DNA of 64,000 nt from Lacipirellula limnantheis (lineage in GTDB: Bacteria; Planctomycetota; Planctomycetia; Pirellulales; Lacipirellulaceae), in contig NZ_CP036339.1 of NCBI RefSeq assembly GCF_007746075.1, forward strand, positions 6,690,028 to 6,754,027, written 5' to 3'. The notes beneath the pieces are model-generated. The model made no database searches. It was given only the letters and a program-made list of their open reading frames with translations, and was not told the DNA's origin. The translations under genes and the position numbers were made by a program. Positions 7,621-14,953 of the stretch are shown one piece after another; the stretch's first letter is position 1; each line of letters starts with the position of its first letter.

Positions 7621-9929
7621 ACGCCCATTCCCAGCGAGATGACCAGCAGCGCAACGCCAGTCGGCTCGGGCACGGCAGTCGCCATGGCGACGGGCAGGCC
7701 GAAGCCGTATTGCCGCTGCCAGACGAGGAAGTCGGCGCCGTCGGAGACGCCGTCGTTATTGGCGTCGGCGTAATTGTTCACGCCGTAGGCGGCGTTCCAG
7801 ACGGCCAAGTCGTTGCCGTTGACGACGCCGTCGCGATTGAAGTCGGCTTCGAACGTGTTGTCCACGAAGAGAACGACGCTGGTCGGCGTGTACTGCACCT
7901 CGAAGAGTAGACCGGTTGGCATCCCGAGCGGTTGCACCACCTGGTCGAACTGGCCGACCACCCCGCCCGGCGCCGTGATGATGGCGAACTGATCGCCCAG
8001 TTCCGGCGCGAAACCGCCGCCGTCATCGAAGAGCGACAACGACAGCGTGCCGTCGAGCTGCGCCGTGCCGCCGGTGACGAGCAGATTGGAAAGTTCGGTT
8101 CCCGGCGTCGTGCCGCCGATGAACATGTGGAGCGATGCGTCGGCGTCGCTCGAAAAGCGATTGACCGAGACCTGTCCCGGAGCAGCAAGGCCGATGGCGA
8201 GCCGACCTTCGTTCGCCAGGCCGGCTTGCCCCAGATTGACGCCGCCGGCGATCTGCATGCCATCGCCGTCGGCGTTGTTGTGGAGCAGCCCCTGGCCATT
8301 GAAGTCGGCGGCGGCATGAATCGTCGACGCGCCGCTAAAACGAAGATCCGAGGTTGAGGCGGCGAAGTTCACGACGCTGTTGTCGAGGAGCGTCACGCTG
8401 GCCGAGAGATTGACGTCGGCATTGGCGACGTTCACCGTGCCGCCGACGTCCATCTGCGACCCGGCGATCCGGGTGATGTAAATGCCAGAGACGCCTGAAA
8501 GGTTCAGCGTCCCCATCATCTGCCACGAGTCCGCCGGGTTCGACAGATTGAGGGTGAGGCGATTCGCCAACCCGCCGCCGACGTCGATCACTCCGTCGAA
8601 CGAGTTGTTCGAAGCGTCGATCTGATCGGCGTTGACGGTGAACGCCGCGTTGACGTCCCAGATGGTGAGGCCGCCCGAACCATCGATGTCGAATTGGTCG
8701 GCGTCGATGGTCGTCGTGGCCGACACGGTCGCCATGCCGTTGACGCGCGACCGACCGCTGAGCTGGACGTTCCCCTGCCAGTCGGACGGGCCGAAGAAGC
8801 TGACCATGCCGCTGTTGGCGGCGACGCCTGCCGTGCTGAAGTTGCCGCCGCCTACGATGGTATCGCCGGTGAAGCGAAGTTCGGCGCCGCTCGACAGATT
8901 GTACGAGCCGCCGATGACGTCGGTCGCTTCGGCGAATTCGAGTTCATCGTCGGCATTGACGTTGACGACGGTGGCGGCGGCCAAGGCGACGTCGGCGTCG
9001 AACCGCAGCCGGCCATGATTACCGGTGACGGTCAGCGCGCCGGCCCAATCGACTGCCGCGCCATTGACCACCGCAGTCGGCAGGTCGCCGACGCCGGTGA
9101 CGGTGAGCGAACTGGAGGAACTGGCGATCCAGCCGTTGGCGAGGTTCATACTGAGCAGCGAGTTGGATCCCATTTCCATGTCGCCGCTGAACGGATCGCT
9201 TAGCTGATCGCCGTTGAGCGTGAGCCCGGCGCCTCCGCCAGCGCTGACGACGACTAGCCCGTTCCCGTTCGTACCATCGAGGTCGATTCGGCCGTTGGCC
9301 GTTTGGAAGATCGTGAGGCCGCCGGCCGCCGCTTCGAGGCGGCCATCGTTGTCGAGCGCGACGGCGCTATTCTTCGAAAGGTAAACGACGCCGTTGCCGC
9401 TAAGCGATGCATCGGCTCCGATGGTGGCGACTCCCGAGACGAGCATCGACGCACCGTTCTCCAGCGTCGCGCGGCCGAAGTTGCTGAGCGAAAGATTCCC
9501 GGTCGTGAAGTCGGTGCCGCCGACGCCGTTTTCGATGCGCAGGCGGGTGACGAACGTCGACGGGCCAACGATGTTCTGGCCGCTAATCTGCGTCGCCCCG
9601 GCAACATTGAGAGAACCAGTCGACGTCCGCAGCGTCATCCCGTCTGTCAGCGTCACCGAGTCGACCGCCGCATTGGCGTTGAGCGCAACAATCTCGTTGG
9701 CAGCGGCGATGTGAGGACCGATCAGCACGTCATCGGCGACTCCAGGGACGCCGACGGGAGACCAATTGCCGGCGGCGGTCCAATTGCCACTCGCGGCGGC
9801 CCAGGACTTTACTGCCGCACGGCTCACTCGCGCTTGAAGCATGATCGTCGCACCGACGAATGCGACTAAGGCGACCGATCCAAATGAGTTAATCCGTCCC
9901 GCAGGACCTACTAACGACGAGAACCTCAT
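7602..9929 (-). CDS. Large secreted autotransporter-repeat-like PEP-CTERM protein
   Basis: The start was set at the ATG at 9929 because AGGAAACAG lies just upstream and the first residues (MRFSSLVG) lead into a hydrophobic export signal; the open frame continues to 10025 without a ribosome site. The 775-residue product is rich in Gly, Asn, Thr and Val, with repeated beta-strand units such as SGNWTAAGNWSPVGVPG near the start and many LTVTGVG-type turns. This is the pattern of parallel beta-solenoid 'autotransporter-associated' repeats. The C-terminus carries a dockerin-like repeat (ADFNRDGVVNGNDLAVW, then ADANNDGVSDGADFLVWQ), VPEP, a membrane helix and YRRRR. It is probably surface-anchored; the ligand is unknown. 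Confidence 0.85.
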   Translation of the reverse strand: MRFSSLVGPAGRINSFGSVALVAFVGATIMLQARVSRAAVKSWAAASGNWTAAGNWSPVGVPGVADDVLIGPHIAAANEIVALNANAAVDSVTLTDGMTLRTSTGSLNVAGATQISGQNIVGPSTFVTRLRIENGVGGTDFTTGNLSLSNFGRATLENGASMLVSGVATIGADASLSGNGVVYLSKNSAVALDNDGRLEAAAGGLTIFQTANGRIDLDGTNGNGLVVVSAGGGAGLTLNGDQLSDPFSGDMEMGSNSLLSMNLANGWIASSSSSLTVTGVGDLPTAVVNGAAVDWAGALTVTGNHGRLRFDADVALAAATVVNVNADDELEFAEATDVIGGSYNLSSGAELRFTGDTIVGGGNFSTAGVAANSGMVSFFGPSDWQGNVQLSGRSRVNGMATVSATTTIDADQFDIDGSGGLTIWDVNAAFTVNADQIDASNNSFDGVIDVGGGLANRLTLNLSNPADSWQMMGTLNLSGVSGIYITRIAGSQMDVGGTVNVANADVNLSASVTLLDNSVVNFAASTSDLRFSGASTIHAAADFNGQGLLHNNADGDGMQIAGGVNLGQAGLANEGRLAIGLAAPGQVSVNRFSSDADASLHMFIGGTTPGTELSNLLVTGGTAQLDGTLSLSLFDDGGGFAPELGDQFAIITAPGGVVGQFDQVVQPLGMPTGLLFEVQYTPTSVVLFVDNTFEADFNRDGVVNGNDLAVWNAAYGVNNYADANNDGVSDGADFLVWQRQYGFGLPVAMATAVPEPTGVALLVISLGMGVYRRRR

Positions 9930-10368
9930 CTCTGTTTCCTCTGCACGCTGGCAGACGGAGGACGCACGTCGCTCCGCTGCAAATGGAGAACTCGGGCAGA
10001 ATCGCCCGGAATGTTGCGCCGGCAAGTCCCGCCGGCGGTGAGAACGGCCGCCCTCACTTCGCGCGCATCGCGACCGCCCGCCGCGGCCACGCTGTTAGGC
10101 CAAGCCTGCGGCGGCGGATTGCCCCCTCCGGCCAACGCTGCGAAAGGCATTGGCGTCGCGATGCGGCTGCGCGTTCGCGACTGTGCCGCGAACGGTGAGT
10201 GCACGCCTCGCAGTGATAAACGTCGTTGGCACGAAACCGCGACGCGGTAATCGATGGAAAACACGAAAATATTGTGGTCTTGCTGGTCGCCGCCTAAGAT
10301 AAGTGCGTCGCAAGGCTGCACTTAGGGTTCGCCCGGACGGCGAAGGTTTTTTTCCTGCTCGCGCGATC
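9930..10368. other. Divergent intergenic region
   Basis: The 439 bp between the minus-strand PEP-CTERM gene and the plus-strand sigma factor gene must contain the promoters of both. No convincing -35/-10 pair, operator palindrome or small gene was recognised. ORFs here overlap without coding character. Confidence 0.6.
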
Positions 10369-10953
10369 ATGAACCAAACGGCTGGCTCCATCACGCGGTT
10401 GATTCCCGAGTTGCGCCAGCGCGACGAACGGGCGATCTTGCTGCTGTGGCGCCGCTACGGAATGCAGATCGAGAATCTTGCTCGGCCCTGGCTGGTCGGC
10501 GTTTCCCCCGGCGTCGGCGATGCGGAAGACGTGGCGCAAAGCGCGTTTCACGCCTTCTGTCGCGCAGCCGCCGACGGACGCGCCATGGAACTGGCCGATC
10601 GCGACGATCTGTGGCGGCTGCTGGCGACGATTTCTCGCCACAAGGCCACTGACCGGATCCGCCGCGAGCTCCGTTTGCGTCGCGGCGGTCGGACTGCCGT
10701 TTCGAGTCAGGGACTGGAAAGCGCGCAGGACGGCGAGCCGTCGCCCGCCGAGGCGGCGCTCTTGCGCGACGAACTTGCCGTGCTCTACCAGCGGATCGAC
10801 GAACACGGCGATCCGACGCTCAGCGTCGTGGCGACGATGCGCTTGGAAGGCGCGTCGAACGAAGAAATCGCCGAGCAGCTCGGCTGCACCACGAGGACGG
10901 TGCAGCGGAAGCTCCATCTGGTGGAGCGACTGTGGCGTCAGCGGACGAATTAG
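10369..10953 (+). CDS. ECF-type RNA polymerase sigma factor
   Basis: The ATG at 10369 was chosen because residues before it (RPDGEGFFPARAI) do not match the family. The 194-residue product has sigma region 2 (EDVAQSAFHAFCR, about residues 51-63) and a region-4 helix-turn-helix near the C-terminus (EGASNEEIAEQLGCTTRTVQ followed by basic residues). It belongs to the planctomycete-type Sigma70_ECF group. The last 22 bp overlap the start of a membrane-attached kinase-FGE gene, so the two are translationally coupled. In planctomycetes such pairs are thought to form signalling units in which the kinase acts on or with the sigma factor; this is an inference here. Confidence 0.93.
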   Translation: MNQTAGSITRLIPELRQRDERAILLLWRRYGMQIENLARPWLVGVSPGVGDAEDVAQSAFHAFCRAAADGRAMELADRDDLWRLLATISRHKATDRIRRELRLRRGGRTAVSSQGLESAQDGEPSPAEAALLRDELAVLYQRIDEHGDPTLSVVATMRLEGASNEEIAEQLGCTTRTVQRKLHLVERLWRQRTN

Positions 10954-13100
10954 TTCGACTCGACCGACAGTTGAGCGATCTGCCGCTGGAGACGGTGTTG
11001 CGCTTCGACCAGTTGGCCGACGAATTCGAGTCGGAGATCCGTTCGGGGGCGACCCCTGATCCGGAAGCGTTCGTCGCGCGACTCCAATCTGACGAGCATG
11101 CGGAAAGGTTGCTGAGCGAACATCTGCGCCACCTGCAACATGAACTCGCGCCCACGGCAGCGGCAGATGCGGGCGCTGACGCGGGGCGATTGCCGCAACA
11201 GGTCGGCGAGTACCGACTCGTCGAACGTCTTGGCGCCGGCGGGATGGGAGTCGTTTTCAAAGCGATCCATGTGCGGCTGGACCGAGCGGTGGCGCTGAAG
11301 TTTCCGCGGTTCGCCGCGCTGCTCGATGCGGGCGCCGCGGCGCGGTTTGTCCGCGAGGCAAAACTTCTCGGTCAATTGCAGCATCCCCACATCGTCCGGG
11401 CGCTAGACGCCGGCGATTCGGAGCATGGCCCGTACCTGGTCACCGACTTCATCGCAGGCGAGACCGTCGAACAGCTCGTGCGGCGAGACGGGCCGCTGGA
11501 GTTCCGCCGCGCTGTGCAGCTGGCGCAGGAGGCCGCCAGCGGTCTGGCGCACGCACATGCGCAGCAGATTGTACATCGCGACGTCAAACCATCGAACCTG
11601 CTGCTCGATGAAGCAGGCGTGCTGCGGGTGGTCGACTTTGGCCTGGCGAAGTCGTTGACGATCGAAGCCTCGGCCGAAACCGCCGGCGGTTTGACGCACG
11701 CCACCGGCGCCGGAGCATTTCTGGGGACGGTCGGCTTTGCGGCGCCGGAACAATTGCAGACAAACGCAGCGATTGATCAGCGCGCCGACGTCTACGCGCT
11801 GGGTTGCGTGATTTACTTCATGTTGCAGGGCGAAGCGCCCCATCCCGGGACGCTGGCAGATCGCTTGCGGACCGAAAGTCAGCGCAACCAACTGGAACTG
11901 CGCCGCAGCGACGTCCCTTCCGCCTTCGCCGCCGCATGGCGCCGCATGGTGAATCGCCGGCCCGAGGAGCGGTTCCAATCGATGTCCGAAGTCGAGCGCG
12001 TCCTGCAACAAGCGCTCGACGGGACGCTGGCGGCACCGAAGCGAGCGATCTCGCGGCGAGCCATACTCGTGTCGGCGGGCGCGGCGACGCTGGGCGGAAT
12101 CGCGTTGTGGCAGAGGGGCGCCTCCACTCGCCGTCCCAGCGCGATGCCAAAGCCATCAAGGCCGTTGGGACCGCCGCCGGCCGGCATCAAACCGCCGATG
12201 ACGCCCAGTGAGATACAAGCGACCCAACAGGCATGGTCGCAGTACCTTGGGCTGCCGGTCCGCCTGTCGGCGACGGGAGACGTGCCGCTGGCGTTGCTGC
12301 CGCCGGGAGAATTCCAGATGGGCGCAGCCGACGGCCAACTGCCAGGCCAGACGCCGCCTGAGGGAGATTGGCGCCATCGCCGGGCCGACGAGGACCGGCA
12401 GCTCCACGAGCCGATGCATCGCGTCGTCATCAGCCGACCCTTGTACTTCGGAGCGACCGAGGTCACCAACGCTCAGTTCCGTGTTTTCGCTGACGCGACT
12501 GGCTACCTTACCGACGCCGAGCGGACCAGCGGCTGGGGCCGTGAGGACAAGGGGTGGGTCAAACGCTCGGGTTACTCGTGGAAGAATCTCGGTCAGCGGG
12601 TCTGCATCGATGAGTTTCCGGTGATCAATGTCACCTGGAACGACGCCGCAGCCTATTGTCGCTGGCTTTCGACGCAGGGCGAACCACGAACCTACCGTTT
12701 GCCCACGGAGGCGGAATGGGAATACGCCGCCCGTGCCGGCGCGCCGACGGCGTACCACTTTGGCGACGACCCCGCGCGGCTCGGCGAGTTTGCGTGGTTT
12801 GGCGACAATTCCGACGGGCTCTATCGGGCCGTCGGCCTCAAGGAGCCCAATCCGTTTGGCATCTACGATCTTTACGGCAACCGCCAAGAATGGTGCCTTG
12901 ACCACTTCGCAGTCGATTTTTACGGCCGCTCGCCGTTGGTCGATCCGTTGAACTCGTCGGGCGGCGCCGAACGCGTCATGCGCGGGGGCGCTCACACCGA
13001 CCTGCCGCGATTTTGCTCCGCAGTCACCCGATGGGGGCAAGAGGCGGATAATCCCGGCGCCGCTGGAATTCGCGTGGTCGCCGAAATCGGAGTCAACTAG
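10932..13100 (+). CDS. Ser/Thr protein kinase - transmembrane - FGE/SUMF1 fusion
   Basis: The 722-residue protein begins with a linker of about 90 residues and then a Hanks-type kinase domain: glycine loop GAGGMGVVFKA near residue 100, ATP lysine in VALKFPRF, catalytic HRDVKPSN near residue 214, DFGLAK and AAPEQ. A hydrophobic segment near residues 372-395 (RAILVSAGAATLGGIALW) should cross the membrane. From about residue 455 an FGE/SUMF1-like domain follows (LPPGEFQMGAADG, EVTNAQFRVFADATGY, RLPTEAEWEYAARAG, ending VMRGGAH and IRVVAE). The FGE part would lie outside the cytoplasm and probably acts as a sensor. It is coupled to the ECF sigma gene by a 22-bp overlap. An IS element abuts its stop codon, so the natural C-terminus may be slightly altered. 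Confidence 0.93.
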   Translation: MASADELVRLDRQLSDLPLETVLRFDQLADEFESEIRSGATPDPEAFVARLQSDEHAERLLSEHLRHLQHELAPTAAADAGADAGRLPQQVGEYRLVERLGAGGMGVVFKAIHVRLDRAVALKFPRFAALLDAGAAARFVREAKLLGQLQHPHIVRALDAGDSEHGPYLVTDFIAGETVEQLVRRDGPLEFRRAVQLAQEAASGLAHAHAQQIVHRDVKPSNLLLDEAGVLRVVDFGLAKSLTIEASAETAGGLTHATGAGAFLGTVGFAAPEQLQTNAAIDQRADVYALGCVIYFMLQGEAPHPGTLADRLRTESQRNQLELRRSDVPSAFAAAWRRMVNRRPEERFQSMSEVERVLQQALDGTLAAPKRAISRRAILVSAGAATLGGIALWQRGASTRRPSAMPKPSRPLGPPPAGIKPPMTPSEIQATQQAWSQYLGLPVRLSATGDVPLALLPPGEFQMGAADGQLPGQTPPEGDWRHRRADEDRQLHEPMHRVVISRPLYFGATEVTNAQFRVFADATGYLTDAERTSGWGREDKGWVKRSGYSWKNLGQRVCIDEFPVINVTWNDAAAYCRWLSTQGEPRTYRLPTEAEWEYAARAGAPTAYHFGDDPARLGEFAWFGDNSDGLYRAVGLKEPNPFGIYDLYGNRQEWCLDHFAVDFYGRSPLVDPLNSSGGAERVMRGGAHTDLPRFCSAVTRWGQEADNPGAAGIRVVAEIGVN

Positions 13101-13103
13101 CGT

Positions 13104-13131
13104 CAGCCCCCGGCTCCGCAACATTATGCAA
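13104..13131. repeat. IS terminal inverted repeat, left
   Basis: The outer end reads CAGCCCCC and the inner end CAACATTATGCAA; it pairs with 14065-14092. Confidence 0.85.
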
Positions 13132-13981
13132 ACGCCATCAGATCGTTTCCTCGTCGCAAGTGGTTTCTAGCGGCCTGGATGCAGAGTTTGGCGTTCACCC
13201 AGAGGGTGACGCGCGGCAGTCGCCTCACCCAGTTGGGGAGTGGTCCGAGCCCGCCGCCGAAATTGGTGAGTTGAGCGAAGCGTTGCTCGATGTACGTCCG
13301 CTGCTTGAAGAGTGCTTGGCCATCGGCGGTCGTCAGCAGTTCGATCGACTGCAAGCGGCCGATGCTGTGGCGGCGGTGGCCCAGCGCTCGTCCCGCGCGA
13401 CGCTGCGGAGCGATCAACGTCACGCCCGACCGTGCGGCGATCTCGTGCAGCGGGTTGCTGTCGTAGTTGCCGTCGGCCAGGACGCAGCCTCCGCCGACTT
13501 GCGGCAAGAGTCGCCGGGCGACCGTCTGTTCGCTCACGTTGAGCGGCTGGATTTCGCACGCCACGAGCGCATCGATCGTCCAGACGGCGTGCAGCTTGTA
13601 GCCGCGGGCCGGGCCGCCGACGCCATGCCCGCGCGTGGCGTCGGGATCCTTGCTGAAGCCTCCTACCGGCAACGGCTTACCGTCGAGGAAGCTCACCTCC
13701 GGCGGGTGCGGGCCCTGCCAGCAACGCTTCCTCAACCGCTCGATCAGTTCCACGGCCGCCGCCGTGCGGAGACGACGGCTCGCCGTCGATTGGCTCGGCA
13801 GCCGCACCTGCCATGACGACGGCCAATTCTCCGGCCGACACGCCCAACTCACCGGTCGATCGTGGATCACCGCCCAGAGATAGACGCCGACGATCCAACT
13901 GACCGAATAGACGTGTCCCGAACGATCGCTGCATAACCGCCGAGTCAAACGGTATAGTACGCTCCAGAGTTCGCGTTCCAT
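13124..13981 (-). CDS. IS transposase (DDE type)
   Basis: This 285-residue transposase appears full length. It has an N-terminal helical region (VYSVSWIVGVYLWAVIHDR), then an RNase H-like DDE core: first Asp in SFLDGKPLPV, second Asp in VLADGNYDSN, and the Glu in YIEQRFAQLTNFGG, followed by the usual hydrophobic helices. Because all three acidic positions are present and the frame is intact, the element may still be active. The ATG at 13981 is preceded by GGAGGTGAGCC, a good ribosome site. It is read opposite to the kinase gene upstream. Confidence 0.9.
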   Translation of the reverse strand: MERELWSVLYRLTRRLCSDRSGHVYSVSWIVGVYLWAVIHDRPVSWACRPENWPSSWQVRLPSQSTASRRLRTAAAVELIERLRKRCWQGPHPPEVSFLDGKPLPVGGFSKDPDATRGHGVGGPARGYKLHAVWTIDALVACEIQPLNVSEQTVARRLLPQVGGGCVLADGNYDSNPLHEIAARSGVTLIAPQRRAGRALGHRRHSIGRLQSIELLTTADGQALFKQRTYIEQRFAQLTNFGGGLGPLPNWVRRLPRVTLWVNAKLCIQAARNHLRRGNDLMAFA

Positions 13982-14064
13982 GGCTCACCTCCTAGAAACG
14001 TGTCAGGTCTCTAGGAACAGCCTGGAACGCGGGCCTTTTTACCGTTAGCGACGCGTGCTAGCTA

Positions 14065-14092
14065 TTGCATTATGTTGTCCGCCGGGGGGCTG
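14065..14092. repeat. IS terminal inverted repeat, right
   Basis: Reverse complement begins CAGCCCCC and ends CAACATAATGCAA, matching the left end at 21 of 28 positions. Confidence 0.85.
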
Positions 14093-14130
14093 TCCTACGC
14101 GAGATGACGCTTACCTGTATGGCAACCGGC

Positions 14131-14149
14131 CCCCTGGCGGAGCCAGGGG
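14131..14149. repeat. REP-like palindrome (CCCCTGGC-GGA-GCCAGGGG)
   Basis: Two perfectly complementary 8-bp arms are separated by GGA. The same core, with identical flanks over 23 bp, recurs at 56975-56997, and a one-mismatch version in opposite orientation lies at 56913-56931. It sits between the IS and the 3' end of the HMA gene. Confidence 0.7.
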
Positions 14150-14166
14150 CTGAAGACGCGGCGCAA

Positions 14167-14724
14167 CTACTTCTTTTCCGGCAGGCTCACGTGGAAGCCG
14201 GCCTTGTGCAGGGCTTGGACGGCCGCCTTCGCGTCGAAGTCGCCCTCGATGACGAAAGTAGTTTCCTTCGCCTTGAGGTTGTCGCCGGCAACGCCCTCGA
14301 CCTTGCCCAGGGCTCCCTTGATCGCTTTGGTGCATGCGCCGCAGCAATTGTGGATGCCGGTCACTTCAAGGCGGGTGACCTTCTCTTTCGGCAGCTTGGC
14401 TTTGGGCCACTTCACCGCTTTGTTGTCGAGCTTGCCGTGGAAGCCGGCGGCGGCGATCTGGTCGACGGCGGCCTGCACCGCGGCGAGGTCGGACCCCACG
14501 AGCGCGACGGTTCCCTCTTCCTGGTCAATCTCCGCGGCAACCTCAACGGGACTCTTCTCGTCTTCGACGGCCTTGGCGACGGCCTCTTCAATGGCGGCGG
14601 CGCAGCCGGGGCAGCACATGTGGACGCCGGTGAGCGTGGCCTTCTCTTCAGCGCGAGCGGCTCCGGCGAAGGCGAGCGAAGCGATGGTCAACATCGCCGC
14701 CAGCGTGCGGGACGAAAGCGACAT
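14167..14724 (-). CDS. Secreted double heavy-metal-associated (HMA) domain protein
   Basis: The ATG at 14724 follows GAGG at a five-base spacing and opens a signal peptide (residues about 1-25, ending ARAEE), giving 185 residues. Two ferredoxin-like HMA modules follow: CCPGC at residues 37-41 and CCGAC at residues 127-131. Each is in the GxHxCCxxC context that replaces the usual GMxCxxC of copper chaperones. The protein should bind soft metal ions outside the cytoplasm. The extra Cys before each CxxC and the absence of an ATPase or transporter neighbour are unusual for a copper chaperone. The metal is unknown. Confidence 0.85.
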   Translation of the reverse strand: MSLSSRTLAAMLTIASLAFAGAARAEEKATLTGVHMCCPGCAAAIEEAVAKAVEDEKSPVEVAAEIDQEEGTVALVGSDLAAVQAAVDQIAAAGFHGKLDNKAVKWPKAKLPKEKVTRLEVTGIHNCCGACTKAIKGALGKVEGVAGDNLKAKETTFVIEGDFDAKAAVQALHKAGFHVSLPEKK

Positions 14725-14953
14725 AAATACCTCACTGGTTGGAGTTGAGGAAAGGAACAGTGGACAAGGGCCTTTAGCGTAGCCGACTGGCGGCGTCGCG
14801 TCGAATCCCCTGGCCGGGTTGGCCGAATTAGGCCCGGGTGACGATTTATTAAGTTCCTCCGGCGACGCGCCTCCGCCGCCGGGGCGACCGCGACGCGAGG
14901 CGGAGGCTACGGTCACGCCGATCCTCCCTGCGGGGCGCGGGCGATGCTCGGGG

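Larger units (their letters stand above)
13104..14092. mobile_element. Insertion sequence, about 1 kb, single DDE transposase gene
   Basis: One transposase gene on the minus strand is flanked by imperfect inverted repeats of 28 bp (13104-13131 and 14065-14092; 21 of 28 positions match without gaps, with the outer eight identical). The left repeat contains the transposase stop codon. A possible 3-bp target duplication, CTA, lies just outside (13097-13099 and 14095-14097), which would put the exact ends four bases further out on the left and two on the right. The element abuts the stop codon of the kinase gene. The family is probably within the IS5/IS4 DDE group; the exact family is not assigned. 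Confidence 0.85.

Noticed and set aside
6220-10000. Possible second IS or phage gene near the PEP-CTERM repeat protein
   Set aside because: No transposase, integrase or phage motif was found.
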